This document shows, piece after piece, positions 24,791 through 33,885 of a DNA stretch of 64,000 nucleotides. The stretch is from contig NZ_AP022870.1 in assembly GCF_011764545.1 (NCBI RefSeq), forward strand, positions 2,030,001 through 2,094,000, written 5' to 3'. The notes beneath the pieces are model-generated. The model did no database searches, was not told the DNA's origin, and saw only the letters and a program-made list of their open reading frames with translations. The stretch's first letter is position 1. Each line of letters starts with the position of its first letter. The DNA is from Phytohabitans flavus (lineage in GTDB: Bacteria > Actinomycetota > Actinomycetes > Mycobacteriales > Micromonosporaceae). The position numbers were made by a program, and so were the translations under genes.

Positions 24791-26908
24791 ATGCGATCAG
24801 CACTCCGGATAGGACTGTCGCTGCTCATCGCGACAGCGGCGACCTTCGTCGTCCCCTCGGCGCCGGCCGTCGCGGCACCGGGCGACAACTACGTCGTCGA
24901 CGACGCGTTGAGCGGACCGCGGACCCGGTGGTTCGACGAGGCACGCTTCGGCATGTTCATCCATTTCGGACCATATGCGGTCTACCAAGGGCAATACGGG
25001 ACGTGTCGCGAAGTCGAGTGGATCAAGCGGCAGTGCAACATCCCGTGGAGCGACTACGAGGCCAAGGCCGCCACCTTCAACCCCGCCTCGTTCAATGCGA
25101 ACACGATCGTGCAGATGGCCAAGCAGGCGGGCCAGAAATACATCGTCATCACCTCCAAGCACCACGACGGGTTCGCCATGTGGCCCACCCGCGTCAACCG
25201 GTGGAACCTCCGCGACCACTCCGGCTTCTCCCGCGACCTCTTGCGCGAGCTCAAAGACGCCGCCACCGCCAACGGCATCAAGCTCGGCTTCTACTACTCG
25301 ATCTGGGACTGGCACGACCCGGATTTCGTCGCGAACTTCCCGGCGTACGTCACCAAGATGAAGGCGCAACTTCAGGAGCTCGTGACCAACTACGACCCCG
25401 CGCTGCTGTGGTTCGACGGCGAGTGGACCGAGACCAACCCCACCAACCCGTGGTCGGAGCAGAACGGCGAGGACCTGGAGCGCTTCGTTCGCGGCATCGC
25501 ACCCCAGGCCATCATCAACAACCGGGTCGGCAAGCGACGCCCCGTCGACGGCGACTACGGCACTCCTGAGCAGGCCCTCGCCGGCTCTCCGCCGTCGGCA
25601 CAGCTACAGGAATCCTGCATGACCATCAACAACACCTGGGGGTACGCGGCCTGGGACACCGCCTTCAAGTCACCGACCCAGCTCGTGCGCGACCTGGCCA
25701 CCCTGACGAGCAACGGCGCCAACCTGCTGCTCAACATCGGCCCTATGCCCACCGGGGCGGTCTCGGCGGGTCAGTCAAATGCGCTGAACGGCGTCGGCAC
25801 CTGGATGACCACCAACGGCGTGGCCATCAACGGCGCGGGATACACGGGACTGGTCGGCCAGCCCAGCTGGGGCAAGGTCACCCGAAAGGGCAACAAGCTC
25901 TATCTCATCGTCAACAACTGGGCCACGACCCTGCACGTCAGCCAACGGTCGCCGTTCACTGTCACGGGCGCGCGGGTGGTCGGCAGCGGGTCACCGGTGA
26001 CCGTGCGCGCCGCCGGCGACGGCTACGACTTCCTGCCGAGCGGTGGCGCCACCAACGCCATCGCCACAGTCATCGAGGCCGACATCACCACTCCCGCGCC
26101 CGCGGCGGCCGGCACCGGCTCCGGGCTCAAGGCAGAATTCTGGAACAACACCACATTCGCCGGTACGCCAGCGGTCACCCGTACGGATCCGACCGTCAAC
26201 TACGCCTGGCGTTTCAGCGGCTCCCCGGCCCCCTCGATCGGCACCGACAACTTCGCCAGCCGCTGGACCGGCACGATCGAGCCGCGATACTCCGAGAGGT
26301 ACACCTTCACCGCCGTGTCGGACGACACGGTCCGGCTGTGGATTGACGGACAACTCGTCATCGACAACTCCGTCCCCCACGGGCCGGCTGTCGACCAGGG
26401 CAGTGTCACACTCTCCGCCGGCCGGCACGACATCCGCCTGGAGCAGACCGACCGGAGCGGTTCGGCGTACATGAAGCTCATCTGGAGCAGCCCCAACACA
26501 CCGGCCCAGATCGTGCCGCAGTCGCAGCTCTATCCGACCACCGGTACGGTCCAGCGGCTCAACGACAGCGTCGCGACGTACAGCAGCGGCTGGTCCGTCA
26601 GCAGCGGTCGTGGCCTCGGCGACTTCAACGACGACGTGCACTACACCACCAGCAACGGCGGGTCGTTCACCTACACGTTCAACGGCACAGGCATCGACTT
26701 CCTGTCGGAGCGCTACTCCGACCAGGGTCTGGTGGACATCTACCTCGACGGTGTCCTGCGGGCCACAGTGGACACCAGCAGCAGCGTCCGCCAGACACAA
26801 CAGGTCATCTACGGAGTCCGCGGACTATCACAGGGCTCGCACACCCTGCGCGGCGTCAAACGGTCGGGCACCTACATGCTCGTGGACCGCTTCGACGTCT
26901 TCCAGTAG
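24791..26908 (+). CDS. secreted GH29 alpha-L-fucosidase with PA14 and C-terminal carbohydrate-binding region
   Basis: 705 residues from ATG 24791 (GGAGAGAGGG upstream). Signal peptide to about residue 31 (VVPSAPAVAA). The GH29 catalytic barrel runs to about 390: RFGMFIHFGPYAVYQG, ITSKHHDGFAMW, FYYSIWDWHDP, and LLWFDGEW, whose Asp is the expected nucleophile; TWGY and NLLLNIGPMPTG close the site. A linker at about 440 leads to a PA14 domain (GLKAEFWNNTTFAGTP ... YTFTAVSDDTVRLWIDGQ) to about 585. The last 115 residues form a beta-sandwich resembling CBM modules (GSFTYTFNGTGIDFLSERY). It should remove terminal L-fucose from external glycans. Confidence 0.93.
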   Translation: MRSALRIGLSLLIATAATFVVPSAPAVAAPGDNYVVDDALSGPRTRWFDEARFGMFIHFGPYAVYQGQYGTCREVEWIKRQCNIPWSDYEAKAATFNPASFNANTIVQMAKQAGQKYIVITSKHHDGFAMWPTRVNRWNLRDHSGFSRDLLRELKDAATANGIKLGFYYSIWDWHDPDFVANFPAYVTKMKAQLQELVTNYDPALLWFDGEWTETNPTNPWSEQNGEDLERFVRGIAPQAIINNRVGKRRPVDGDYGTPEQALAGSPPSAQLQESCMTINNTWGYAAWDTAFKSPTQLVRDLATLTSNGANLLLNIGPMPTGAVSAGQSNALNGVGTWMTTNGVAINGAGYTGLVGQPSWGKVTRKGNKLYLIVNNWATTLHVSQRSPFTVTGARVVGSGSPVTVRAAGDGYDFLPSGGATNAIATVIEADITTPAPAAAGTGSGLKAEFWNNTTFAGTPAVTRTDPTVNYAWRFSGSPAPSIGTDNFASRWTGTIEPRYSERYTFTAVSDDTVRLWIDGQLVIDNSVPHGPAVDQGSVTLSAGRHDIRLEQTDRSGSAYMKLIWSSPNTPAQIVPQSQLYPTTGTVQRLNDSVATYSSGWSVSSGRGLGDFNDDVHYTTSNGGSFTYTFNGTGIDFLSERYSDQGLVDIYLDGVLRATVDTSSSVRQTQQVIYGVRGLSQGSHTLRGVKRSGTYMLVDRFDVFQ

Positions 26909-26916
26909 CGAGGCCA

Positions 26917-26942
26917 GCCGGCGGGGCACCAGCCCCGCCGGC
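26917..26942 (+). terminator. strong stem-loop after the fucosidase gene
   Basis: GCCGGCGGGGC pairs perfectly with GCCCCGCCGGC around ACCA, 9 bp after the stop. It also lies at the 3' end of the convergent gene at 26957 and could serve both strands. Confidence 0.7.
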
Positions 26943-26956
26943 CCCCGCGAGCCTCG

Positions 26957-27826
26957 TCACCAGCGGCGGGACCGGCTGGCTGTCGATTCGCCCGGCGTTG
27001 CCTCGATCATCGACTCAAGTCGCCTTGGCATGTCCTCAGCGATGGCGCTGAGTTCGGCAATGTTGGCCATGCTGAGCATGTTGGTGACTGGATAGGGCAC
27101 CGGGTTATAGCCCGCTGCGCGGCCTTCGATGCTGAGCAGCCAGTTCGCCACATACCCGTAGGCGACGAGTCTGCACCAAAAGACCGGGTCGCGGCCGGGT
27201 GACGTGCCATCGACGAGTGCGGCGAGGCGTGCCATCCCTCCTGTCGGGTCTGCTTGCCGCGCGGCCTGCAGGAGCGCTGGGAATTCGTCGAATCTGGCGC
27301 ATCGGGGTGGCTGGTCCTCAATCTCAATAACCAGCAGGGTTGCCGCGTGCTGGAGGCGCCCGGCGAACACGTGTTGCGCCTCTTTGGTCCAGTCCAAGGG
27401 CAGCCCATGGAAGACGGGCCCGCCGCCGGTGAGGGCGTCGTAGGAGGCTGCCCGAAACCTCAACAGGACGAGGGAGGCGCGATCGACACTGAAATCCACG
27501 TAGTTCGTCTGCCGCTCGATGAGTTCCGCCAGCGCCAGCGGGCGGAGCAGCCGGTAGAGCGTATTCTGCCCAAAGTAGCCGTCAATCGCGGTGCGGTAGC
27601 GGCGCTTGTGAAGCGACTCGACCCGCGAAGCCACCTCGCGACAAGCGACCACGAGTTGAAAACGCAGGGGGCCAACGGCTTCGTAGAGTCGTTGACGTGC
27701 CTGCAGTTGGTACTGCTGCTGGGCATCGACGCGTGCACGATGCCGTGTCAGCATGACCCCGGTGAGGAACGACACGAGACCTGAGACGAGCGCAACTGTC
27801 AGCGGCACGACGACGTCCCTGCCCAT
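26957..27826 (-). CDS. membrane-anchored protein of unknown function
   Basis: 289 residues starting at ATG 27826, with a good GGAGGT eight bases upstream. One N-terminal span (about 5-23, VPLTVALVSGLVSFLTGVM) is followed by a basic, helical segment (RHRARVDAQQQYQLQARQRL) and a helical domain with YEAVGPLRFQLVVACREVA and RLLRPLALAELIERQTNYVD. No catalytic motif is visible. The pattern, a single span plus helical cytosolic domain, occurs in uncharacterised actinobacterial proteins. I do not recognise a named family. Confidence 0.65.
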   Translation of the reverse strand: MGRDVVVPLTVALVSGLVSFLTGVMLTRHRARVDAQQQYQLQARQRLYEAVGPLRFQLVVACREVASRVESLHKRRYRTAIDGYFGQNTLYRLLRPLALAELIERQTNYVDFSVDRASLVLLRFRAASYDALTGGGPVFHGLPLDWTKEAQHVFAGRLQHAATLLVIEIEDQPPRCARFDEFPALLQAARQADPTGGMARLAALVDGTSPGRDPVFWCRLVAYGYVANWLLSIEGRAAGYNPVPYPVTNMLSMANIAELSAIAEDMPRRLESMIEATPGESTASRSRRW

Positions 27827-27991
27827 GATCTGAACCTCCGTTCTGGCTCGATCTGCAATCACATCATGGGGCGTGCGTGGGCCCAAGCCGGCGCGGTCGT
27901 CGGGCCCTCGCTGGGTAGTCGGACTGATCTGGTACGGCCCGGCCGGGTGTGGCCTGCTACGGGAGTCAACGACTCTTCGGAGGAGGCCTGG

Positions 27992-29686
27992 ATGCTTCGC
28001 AGATTGACAGGGCCGTCCGCTGTCCTCGCGGCGGCGGTACTGGTCGTGGCGGCGGTGGCGGTGGCGGGACCGGCGGTGGCTGCGCCGGACGCGGTCGGTA
28101 CCGACACGCCGGATCCTGGCCGGGTGCCGCAGCTGGTGATGCCCGGCTCGGGCGAGAAGGTGCCCGCGTTCCAATCGCTTGACCCGACCCACCTGAAAGC
28201 GTTGCCAGCGTCGAAGGGTGCGACCGGGTCGACGCTGGATCCGGCTGCGGCGGCCGCGGCCGGGTCACGGTTGAAGAGGGCCGACGGCTCCGCGGCGGCT
28301 CGCCCGCGTCCGAAAGGCAAGAGCGCCGCGGTCGCGCAGTCGTTCACCTGTGACGAGTTCATCAACAAGGACGCGCGTGTGGGGCGGGACGAGTCCGGCG
28401 CGCAGGTGCTGCGGGTGGCGTACTACGGCGACGTACTGTGCAACTTCTACCTGATCGAGGGCGCCGGCATCGCCGCGGTGATCGACCACACCCCCGGCAA
28501 CGCGGGGCAGTTCCTGGACATCGGCACCGACTACTACTTCCAGAACTACTACTACGGGTTCAGCCAAGGGGACTTCGAAATCCTCGGCGACACCGACCGG
28601 CGCGCCCGCACGATCGAGGTGATCGAAGAGGTCTACCTCTTCTCGGCGATCCCGTGGGGCCCTTGCGGCCCGATTCAGGGGCTGCGGTACTACCGGTGTG
28701 ACGGCGTAGGCGGAAACCTGCTGCACGTCGTCGTGGGCACCGGCCCATTCCAGACTGGACTCCAGGACCCGCCGCCGTTGTTCCTGGGCCAGGGTCAAGG
28801 ACAAGGATGCCCGGTGACCCTGTCCGCGACCGCCAAGAACAAGAGGACGATCGCGAACAACGAACATGTGGTCGACGTCGACTTCACCGGCACGATCGCC
28901 TGCTCGCAAGGGCTTGGGATCACCGGGACCTCCGAGGCCAGGCTCGTCGACCTGTCCGCGCCCCTTCTCGACATCCGCGGCGGCGCCAGCGGCGCCAACG
29001 GCACAAGCTCGAAGACCGTGACCTACGAGGAAAGCGAGAAGGGCGGCCGGGAGGTGAAGGTCGTCTACTCCGGACGGACGGAGGCACCACCGGGCCGCAC
29101 GTGGAGCGGCTGCTCGGTAACCGACTTCCAGACCGCCCGCTACCTCTTCACCCAATGCCAGGTCAACGGCAACGTCGTCACCTGGCAGGCCGAAGCTCCG
29201 TACCCAGATTTCGTGGGCGATGGCGCGATGCTCGACACCGGACTGCCGGATGACCGTGGCTGTGAGATCGACCGTGCTCTGCCCAGCGTAGACTTCACCG
29301 AGAACCAGCTGGTCGCGAAGGGCATCGGCCGGTGTAACACGCCGCTCAATGACATCGAGGTGACTCTGACGATGAGCGGTTCCTACGTCGACAACAGTGG
29401 CAACAGGATAGACGTCGTCCTTCCCTCCGATGGCGAGATCATCGGAAGGGATACAGACATCGACGACGAGTTCGAAGACGGCAGGGCGGACGCGGTGCTC
29501 AAAGTCGACTGCCAAGAGGGAAACCAACAGCAGGTGGACTACAAGCTGAAGGTCAGGGTCAGGTTCAAGCACCCCGACCTTCCACCCGGGTCGGGCTGGC
29601 CCTCCGCGGCAGGCTGGGAGCAGGTGCTGGATTTGCCCGTCCTGCCCGACGAGAGCGTGACCACGATGCCATGCGTACCGGTCTGA
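27992..29686 (+). CDS. large secreted protein of unknown function
   Basis: 564 residues from ATG 27992 (GGAGGAGG upstream). Signal peptide to about residue 34 (AVAVAGPAVAAP). A low-complexity Ala/Ser segment (to about 115) precedes three regions. A Cys-bearing domain with FTCDEFINKD ... VLCNFYLIEGAG ... NYYYGFSQGDFE comes first. A second part has CPVTLSATAKNKRTIANN and a strand-rich stretch up to GRTWSGCSVTDFQ. A C-terminal part ends DLPVLPDESVTTMPC. About ten cysteines suggest disulfides outside the cell. No known catalytic motif is seen. Confidence 0.7.
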   Translation: MLRRLTGPSAVLAAAVLVVAAVAVAGPAVAAPDAVGTDTPDPGRVPQLVMPGSGEKVPAFQSLDPTHLKALPASKGATGSTLDPAAAAAAGSRLKRADGSAAARPRPKGKSAAVAQSFTCDEFINKDARVGRDESGAQVLRVAYYGDVLCNFYLIEGAGIAAVIDHTPGNAGQFLDIGTDYYFQNYYYGFSQGDFEILGDTDRRARTIEVIEEVYLFSAIPWGPCGPIQGLRYYRCDGVGGNLLHVVVGTGPFQTGLQDPPPLFLGQGQGQGCPVTLSATAKNKRTIANNEHVVDVDFTGTIACSQGLGITGTSEARLVDLSAPLLDIRGGASGANGTSSKTVTYEESEKGGREVKVVYSGRTEAPPGRTWSGCSVTDFQTARYLFTQCQVNGNVVTWQAEAPYPDFVGDGAMLDTGLPDDRGCEIDRALPSVDFTENQLVAKGIGRCNTPLNDIEVTLTMSGSYVDNSGNRIDVVLPSDGEIIGRDTDIDDEFEDGRADAVLKVDCQEGNQQQVDYKLKVRVRFKHPDLPPGSGWPSAAGWEQVLDLPVLPDESVTTMPCVPV

Positions 29687-29716
29687 GCCGACCCGGCCCG
29701 CGATAGCAACGACGCA

Positions 29717-29747
29717 GGTGAGGCCAGCCACCACGGCCGGCCTCACC
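29717..29747 (+). terminator. stem-loop after the unknown secreted-protein gene
   Basis: GGTGAGGCC pairs with GGCCTCACC across 13 bases, about 30 bp after the stop at 29686. Confidence 0.55.
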
Positions 29748-29835
29748 GCACCACGGCGGCGAGACACGTGTGGCGCTGACTGGAAGCCGACGCAGCCTTG
29801 GGCTGGTGGCGGGCAGCACCTATTGTCGCGGCATC

Positions 29836-30711
29836 ATGGCTGAGCTGGGAGAAGAGCTATCGCGGCATCGCCTGCGCTTCGGGGTGCTGGCGCTGCTGCT
29901 TGCCGCGACCGCCGTCGGCGCGTTGTGTCTGTCCGTTATCCACAACTGGGTCGCCGCCGTGGCGCTGGTGCCGGTCGGGCTGGTCGGCTGGCAGGTCGTG
30001 ACGCGAGGGCGAGACCTCTTGGTCGTGTACCGCGACGGGTTCACGCTGCGGCACTGGGGCAAGGTCAGTGCGTGCCGGTGGGGTGAGATCCGGTCGGCGG
30101 ACGTGCGGATGGGCATGGACCGGCGGCTGCGGTTGCACGCGGTGACGACGACGCGCCGCGGTGAGCAGATCGCGTTCGGGCGGTTCATGGGTGGTCTGGA
30201 CGCGCTGTACCGGGCGCACCAGACCAGGGGCGGCCGGGACGCGCCCCTCGAGTACACGCCGGGCGGCGACGGGATCGGGGCGCTGCTCGCGACCTACCAC
30301 GTGCCGCGCAGCCGCGGGGACCTGACGATCCTGCTACTGCCGGGGTTTCTGCTGCTGATCGCGGTGTTCCTGGTGTGCGCCGCGGTCGGAGTGCCGGACC
30401 GCGATCCGAAGGACATCGCGATCTCGCTCGGGTGCGTCACGGCCGCGCTGGCGTTCGGCGCGCTGCTGCTGTGGGTGGTCCGGGGCGACCGCGACGACGA
30501 GCTGCGAATCCACGAGGACGGGTTCGCGTACCGCCATAAGCAATCCGTGCAGGAGTGCCGGTGGGACGAGATCGCGGACTTCCAGCACCACCGGCGGGGC
30601 GGGCTCGCCAGCGTGATGAAGCTCGACGGGACGTGGATCTCGCTGTCCGCGAGCCTGCCCGAGGTGCAGCAGCTCGTCCTGCCACGCGTACGGCGGTTGC
30701 CGCGCCCGTAA
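29836..30711 (+). CDS. membrane protein with two PH-like (DUF6585-type) segments
   Basis: 291 residues. Two span pairs (about 17-55 and 158-215), each followed by a similar small beta domain. The first has LVVYRDGFTLRHWGKVSACRWGEI. The second has LRIHEDGFAYRHKQSVQECRWDEI. The internal duplication (DGF-x-x-RH ... CRW-x-EI) is obvious, so the protein is an internally repeated unit of span pair plus PH-like barrel. ATG 29836 is preferred over upstream GTG codons because the hydrophobic start follows directly. No enzymatic motif; a lipid or peptide-binding sensor is possible. Confidence 0.68.
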   Translation: MAELGEELSRHRLRFGVLALLLAATAVGALCLSVIHNWVAAVALVPVGLVGWQVVTRGRDLLVVYRDGFTLRHWGKVSACRWGEIRSADVRMGMDRRLRLHAVTTTRRGEQIAFGRFMGGLDALYRAHQTRGGRDAPLEYTPGGDGIGALLATYHVPRSRGDLTILLLPGFLLLIAVFLVCAAVGVPDRDPKDIAISLGCVTAALAFGALLLWVVRGDRDDELRIHEDGFAYRHKQSVQECRWDEIADFQHHRRGGLASVMKLDGTWISLSASLPEVQQLVLPRVRRLPRP

Positions 30712-30775
30712 AGGCCTCCGCATCTTCACACTTCCCCCACCACCTGCCCGGATCCCGGGCCCTAGCGTCGTGGCC

Positions 30776-32248
30776 ATGCGGATCCTCATGATTCTGCCCG
30801 CGCTGACCGAGGCGACAAGTCCGCTCTTCCGACCGATCAAGTACTCGCTCTTCCCGCCGCTCGGACTGGCCACACTCGCCGGCTACCTGCCCGACAGCGA
30901 CGAGGTGCGCATCGTCGACGAGCACGTCGAGCGGTTCGCGCCCGACGACGCCGAGCTGCCCGACCTCGTGGTCATCCAGGTGTACATCACGTCGGCGCGC
31001 CGGTCGTACGAGCTGGCCGACTGGTACCGCGCCCACGGCGTCTTCGTCGCGCTCGGCGGGCTGCACGTGACGTCGCTGCCGGACGAGGCCGCGCCGCACG
31101 CGGACGCCATCTTCTGCGGGCCGGGCGAGGACACCTGGCCGGCGTTTCTCGCCGACTTCCGGCGGCGGGCACCGCGCCAGCGGTACACCTCGAAGCTGCG
31201 CACCCTCCAGGGACTTCCGCCGATCCGGCGGGACCTCATCCAGCGCCACCGCTACCTCGTGCCGAACTCCATCGTCGTGTCGCGCGGCTGCCCGCACCAC
31301 TGCGACTTCTGCTACAAGGACGCGTTCTTCGAGGGCGGAAAATCGTTCTACGTCCAGGCCGTCGACGACGCGCTCGCCGAGATCGAGCGGCTTCCCGGCC
31401 GGCACCTGTACTTCCTGGACGACCACCTCTTCGGCAACCGGCGCTTCGCCAACGCCCTGTTCGACGGGATGCGCGGTATGGGCAGGGTCTTCCAGGCGGC
31501 GTCCACAGTGGATGCGGTGCTCGCGCCCGGCTTGCTGGAGAAGGCGTTCGAGGCCGGACTGCGCAGCCTGTTCGTCGGCTTCGAATCGGTCAACGCGGCC
31601 AACCTGGCGGAGCAGCGCAAGCGGCAAAACGTCGGACGCGACTATGCGGCGGTGGTGCGCCGGATCCACGACACGGGCATCATGGTGAACGGCAGCTTCG
31701 TCTTCGGCATGGACTCCGACGGGCCGGACGTCTTCGACCGCACCGTCGCCTGGGCGGTCGAGCGGGGGATCGAGACCGCGACGTTCCACATCATGACGCC
31801 GTACCCGGGCACGGGCCTGTTTCGCCGGATCGAGGCCGAGGGCCGGATCGTCCACCGCGACTGGGATCTGTACGACACCCGGCACGTGGTGTACCGGCCG
31901 CGCGGCATGAGCCCACAACAGCTGGAGGAGGGGTACTGGCGGGCGTACCGGGACTTCTACAGCTTGGGCAACCTGTGGCGGGGCGCCGCGACGAAGGACC
32001 GGCTCGGCGACCGGCTGCGGCACCTGGCGTACGCAGGCGGGTGGAAGAAGTTCGAGCGCGTGTGGGACGCGCTGATCCGCACCCGGCAGGTGCTGCACGC
32101 GTTGCCGCTGCTCGAATCCGCGCTGAGCAGCTTCGGCACGCGCCGCCCGTCAGCGGTCCACCGAGCTGCTGCCATGGCGGCCACTGATTCCCCGGGAATA
32201 GTTTCCGGCGCCGAGTCTGCGCACTCCCGTCGGAAACTTTGGATCTAG
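30776..32248 (+). CDS. B12-binding-domain radical SAM protein
   Basis: 490 residues. Residues 1-140 form a cobalamin-binding Rossmann fold (FPPLGLATLAGYLP ... LGGLHVTSLPDEA ... FCGPGEDTWPAF). Residues 160-380 form the radical SAM barrel with the CX3CX2C cluster ligands Cys172, Cys176 and Cys179 (SRGCPHHCDFCYKD) and a GFESVN SAM-binding-type segment. The C-terminal helices (about 385-460: SPQQLEEGYWRAYRDFYS) resemble the DUF4070-type tail. It lacks the DXHXXG cobalamin motif, as do many class B enzymes. Substrate unknown; this enzyme class often methylates unreactive carbons. GTG 30770 is an alternative start. The last 20 residues run into repeat DNA. Confidence 0.82.
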   Translation: MRILMILPALTEATSPLFRPIKYSLFPPLGLATLAGYLPDSDEVRIVDEHVERFAPDDAELPDLVVIQVYITSARRSYELADWYRAHGVFVALGGLHVTSLPDEAAPHADAIFCGPGEDTWPAFLADFRRRAPRQRYTSKLRTLQGLPPIRRDLIQRHRYLVPNSIVVSRGCPHHCDFCYKDAFFEGGKSFYVQAVDDALAEIERLPGRHLYFLDDHLFGNRRFANALFDGMRGMGRVFQAASTVDAVLAPGLLEKAFEAGLRSLFVGFESVNAANLAEQRKRQNVGRDYAAVVRRIHDTGIMVNGSFVFGMDSDGPDVFDRTVAWAVERGIETATFHIMTPYPGTGLFRRIEAEGRIVHRDWDLYDTRHVVYRPRGMSPQQLEEGYWRAYRDFYSLGNLWRGAATKDRLGDRLRHLAYAGGWKKFERVWDALIRTRQVLHALPLLESALSSFGTRRPSAVHRAAAMAATDSPGIVSGAESAHSRRKLWI

Positions 32249-32264
32249 GTCGGAGCACGCCGGC

Positions 32265-32312
32265 GATCGTGGTATTTAGCTGTCGCTATAGGCGCAGCTA
32301 GATACCACGATC
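32265..32312. repeat. long hairpin, family member 2
   Basis: GATCGTGGTAT-T-TAGCTG pairs with CAGCTA-G-ATACCACGATC. Outer ends and the flanking GATCTG-TGGATGG-GTCCG are shared with the member at 40960/42788; the inner stem sequence differs but pairs with itself, so pairing rather than sequence is conserved. Confidence 0.7.
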
Positions 32313-32649
32313 TGCTGGATGGTGTCCGGGTGCGGTGCCGGTCGAGCGTTCACAATTCGGCCGGCGCTGATCGGCGCGCGCATGGGTGGGGTCGCGGCCC
32401 CTCACCGCCGGCGATGCCGGCCGAGGAGGTTGGGTTGTGTGGCGCGGAGGGTGAGGCCGCGGGAGCAGCGGTCCGGTGCCCGGCGGACGTCGCGGTAGCT
32501 CGATTTCCTTGGTTTGGATCTTTGTTCGCGGCATGGCGCTGGGGCCACCCTGACTCCAAGGCTCTCTCAGGTCGTGTGTCTACCTCGGACCGTGGCGGCT
32601 TTGCTTGTCGGGCCATCGAGGCGACACTATGGGGAGGGGAGGTTGCGCC
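32313..32649 (-). repeat. composite dispersed repeat, copy 2
   Basis: This gene-free stretch carries the core module on the minus strand (32441-32502: GGCGCGGAGGGTGAGGCCGC, GAGCAGCGGTCCGG, ACGTCGCGGTAGCTC). The GATCCAAACCAAGG flank and AGTCAGGGTGGCCCC beyond it align with the same flank at 7180-7235. It joins directly to the hairpin at 32265-32312. Nothing coding is seen. The last 20 bp hold the ribosome site of the next gene. Confidence 0.65.
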
Positions 32650-33885
32650 TTGGATGGTCCACCTGAGACGGTCGCCGCGGAGGCGGCGCGGCACGGTCTG
32701 GTCGCGCGGCTGGTCGCGGCCGCTACCCGGCGCACGGATCCGATCCGGGCGGGGTGGCTGGGCGCCGCGGTGGGTGCGCCGCTCGCGCTGCTCATGTTCC
32801 TTCTTGGGATGCCAGTGGCGGGAGTCCTGCTGGTGCCGGCGGCCATCGCCTGCGGGGTTGGGTATGCGCTCGCCCTGCCCAAAGGCGGCCGCCGCGAGGC
32901 TGAGGCTGTCGACCAGCCGGTCACGTCGGTGTCCGTCGCGCAGCAGATCGCTGCCATCCGCCAAGGCGAGCGGTTGGTGGTGGGGCCGCTCGCGGTGACC
33001 GCCGACTCGATCGAGCGGCTCGCCGATGGCGTCCACCTGCCCTGGGAGCGGGTCCGGTCGGTCCGGCTGGTGGGTGACGACCGGATCATTATCGGCGAGA
33101 CTGGTGGGCAACGCGGCTGGTTCAGCGGCGCCGTGCCGGACGCCCTAGGCGCCGTCCGGCTGATCGCTGGCCTCCGGCCGACCGCCAGCGTGATCATGCC
33201 GGATCCGACCAGCGGCCACGCCGAGCGGGCCGGCGTGCGGCACCGCCCGCACCTCGCCTCGCTCGCCGGCCTCGCGGCGCTCGCGCTGCTGCCGGGCGTC
33301 GCCTACGCCGTGGTCGGCCCGGTAGGCGACAAGGGATCGGCCGGGTCAGCAAGCACCCGGCCGGCGGCGCTGTCCCCGTCGGGCACCGGGTCGAGCCCGA
33401 CCGCCTCGCCGAGCCCTTCGCCACGGCCTGGCCTGCCCGAGACTGTTTACGAGTACTCGGCTGCCTGTGTGGGACGTGGCTTTCCCGGTGCGCCGCCCTA
33501 TCAGGGTGCTGGCCCGCACCCGATCTATGTGCACAACGGTGGCGTGCGTGGGCCGGACAGCTGGCACTCCGAGGACCCCGCGAAGATCCAGCTCGTGGTC
33601 TGTGTGAAGAGCAGCGAGGGACGGGTGCTGAAAAAGTGCGAATACCACGGCATCGGCCGGGAGGGCGTCACGCAGGACATGGTGCTGGGCCGGTACCGGC
33701 TGGTGGTGCGCGAGGCACGCACCGCGAAGGTGATCGCAGAGATGCGGCTCGACGGCGCAAACCGCTATTGCCGCCTCGGCCTCGTGGGCGGGGAGGCGTC
33801 ACCGGACCGGCGGCAGGTCAGCAAGCTGAGCACGGAGCAGCTACAGGAGGCGCTGGGCCAGTACGTGGAGCACCCAGATGCGTGA
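32650..33885 (+). CDS. membrane protein with PH-like domain and extracellular domain, function unknown
   Basis: About 411 residues. The long purine-rich Shine-Dalgarno GGGGAGGGGAGG (32631-32643) sits seven bases before TTG 32650, so I prefer that start over ATG 32629, which the ribosome site would overlap. Layout: two spans (about 30-70), a PH-like cytosolic barrel (RLVVGPLAVTADSIERLADG ... LPWERVRSVRLVGDDRIIIG), a third span near 205, a Ser/Pro linker, then an extracellular domain with four cysteines (SAACVGRGFPG, LVVCVKSSEG, KKCEYHG, NRYCRLGL). No known enzyme motif. The following gene starts inside its 3' end. Confidence 0.66.
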   Translation: MDGPPETVAAEAARHGLVARLVAAATRRTDPIRAGWLGAAVGAPLALLMFLLGMPVAGVLLVPAAIACGVGYALALPKGGRREAEAVDQPVTSVSVAQQIAAIRQGERLVVGPLAVTADSIERLADGVHLPWERVRSVRLVGDDRIIIGETGGQRGWFSGAVPDALGAVRLIAGLRPTASVIMPDPTSGHAERAGVRHRPHLASLAGLAALALLPGVAYAVVGPVGDKGSAGSASTRPAALSPSGTGSSPTASPSPSPRPGLPETVYEYSAACVGRGFPGAPPYQGAGPHPIYVHNGGVRGPDSWHSEDPAKIQLVVCVKSSEGRVLKKCEYHGIGREGVTQDMVLGRYRLVVREARTAKVIAEMRLDGANRYCRLGLVGGEASPDRRQVSKLSTEQLQEALGQYVEHPDA

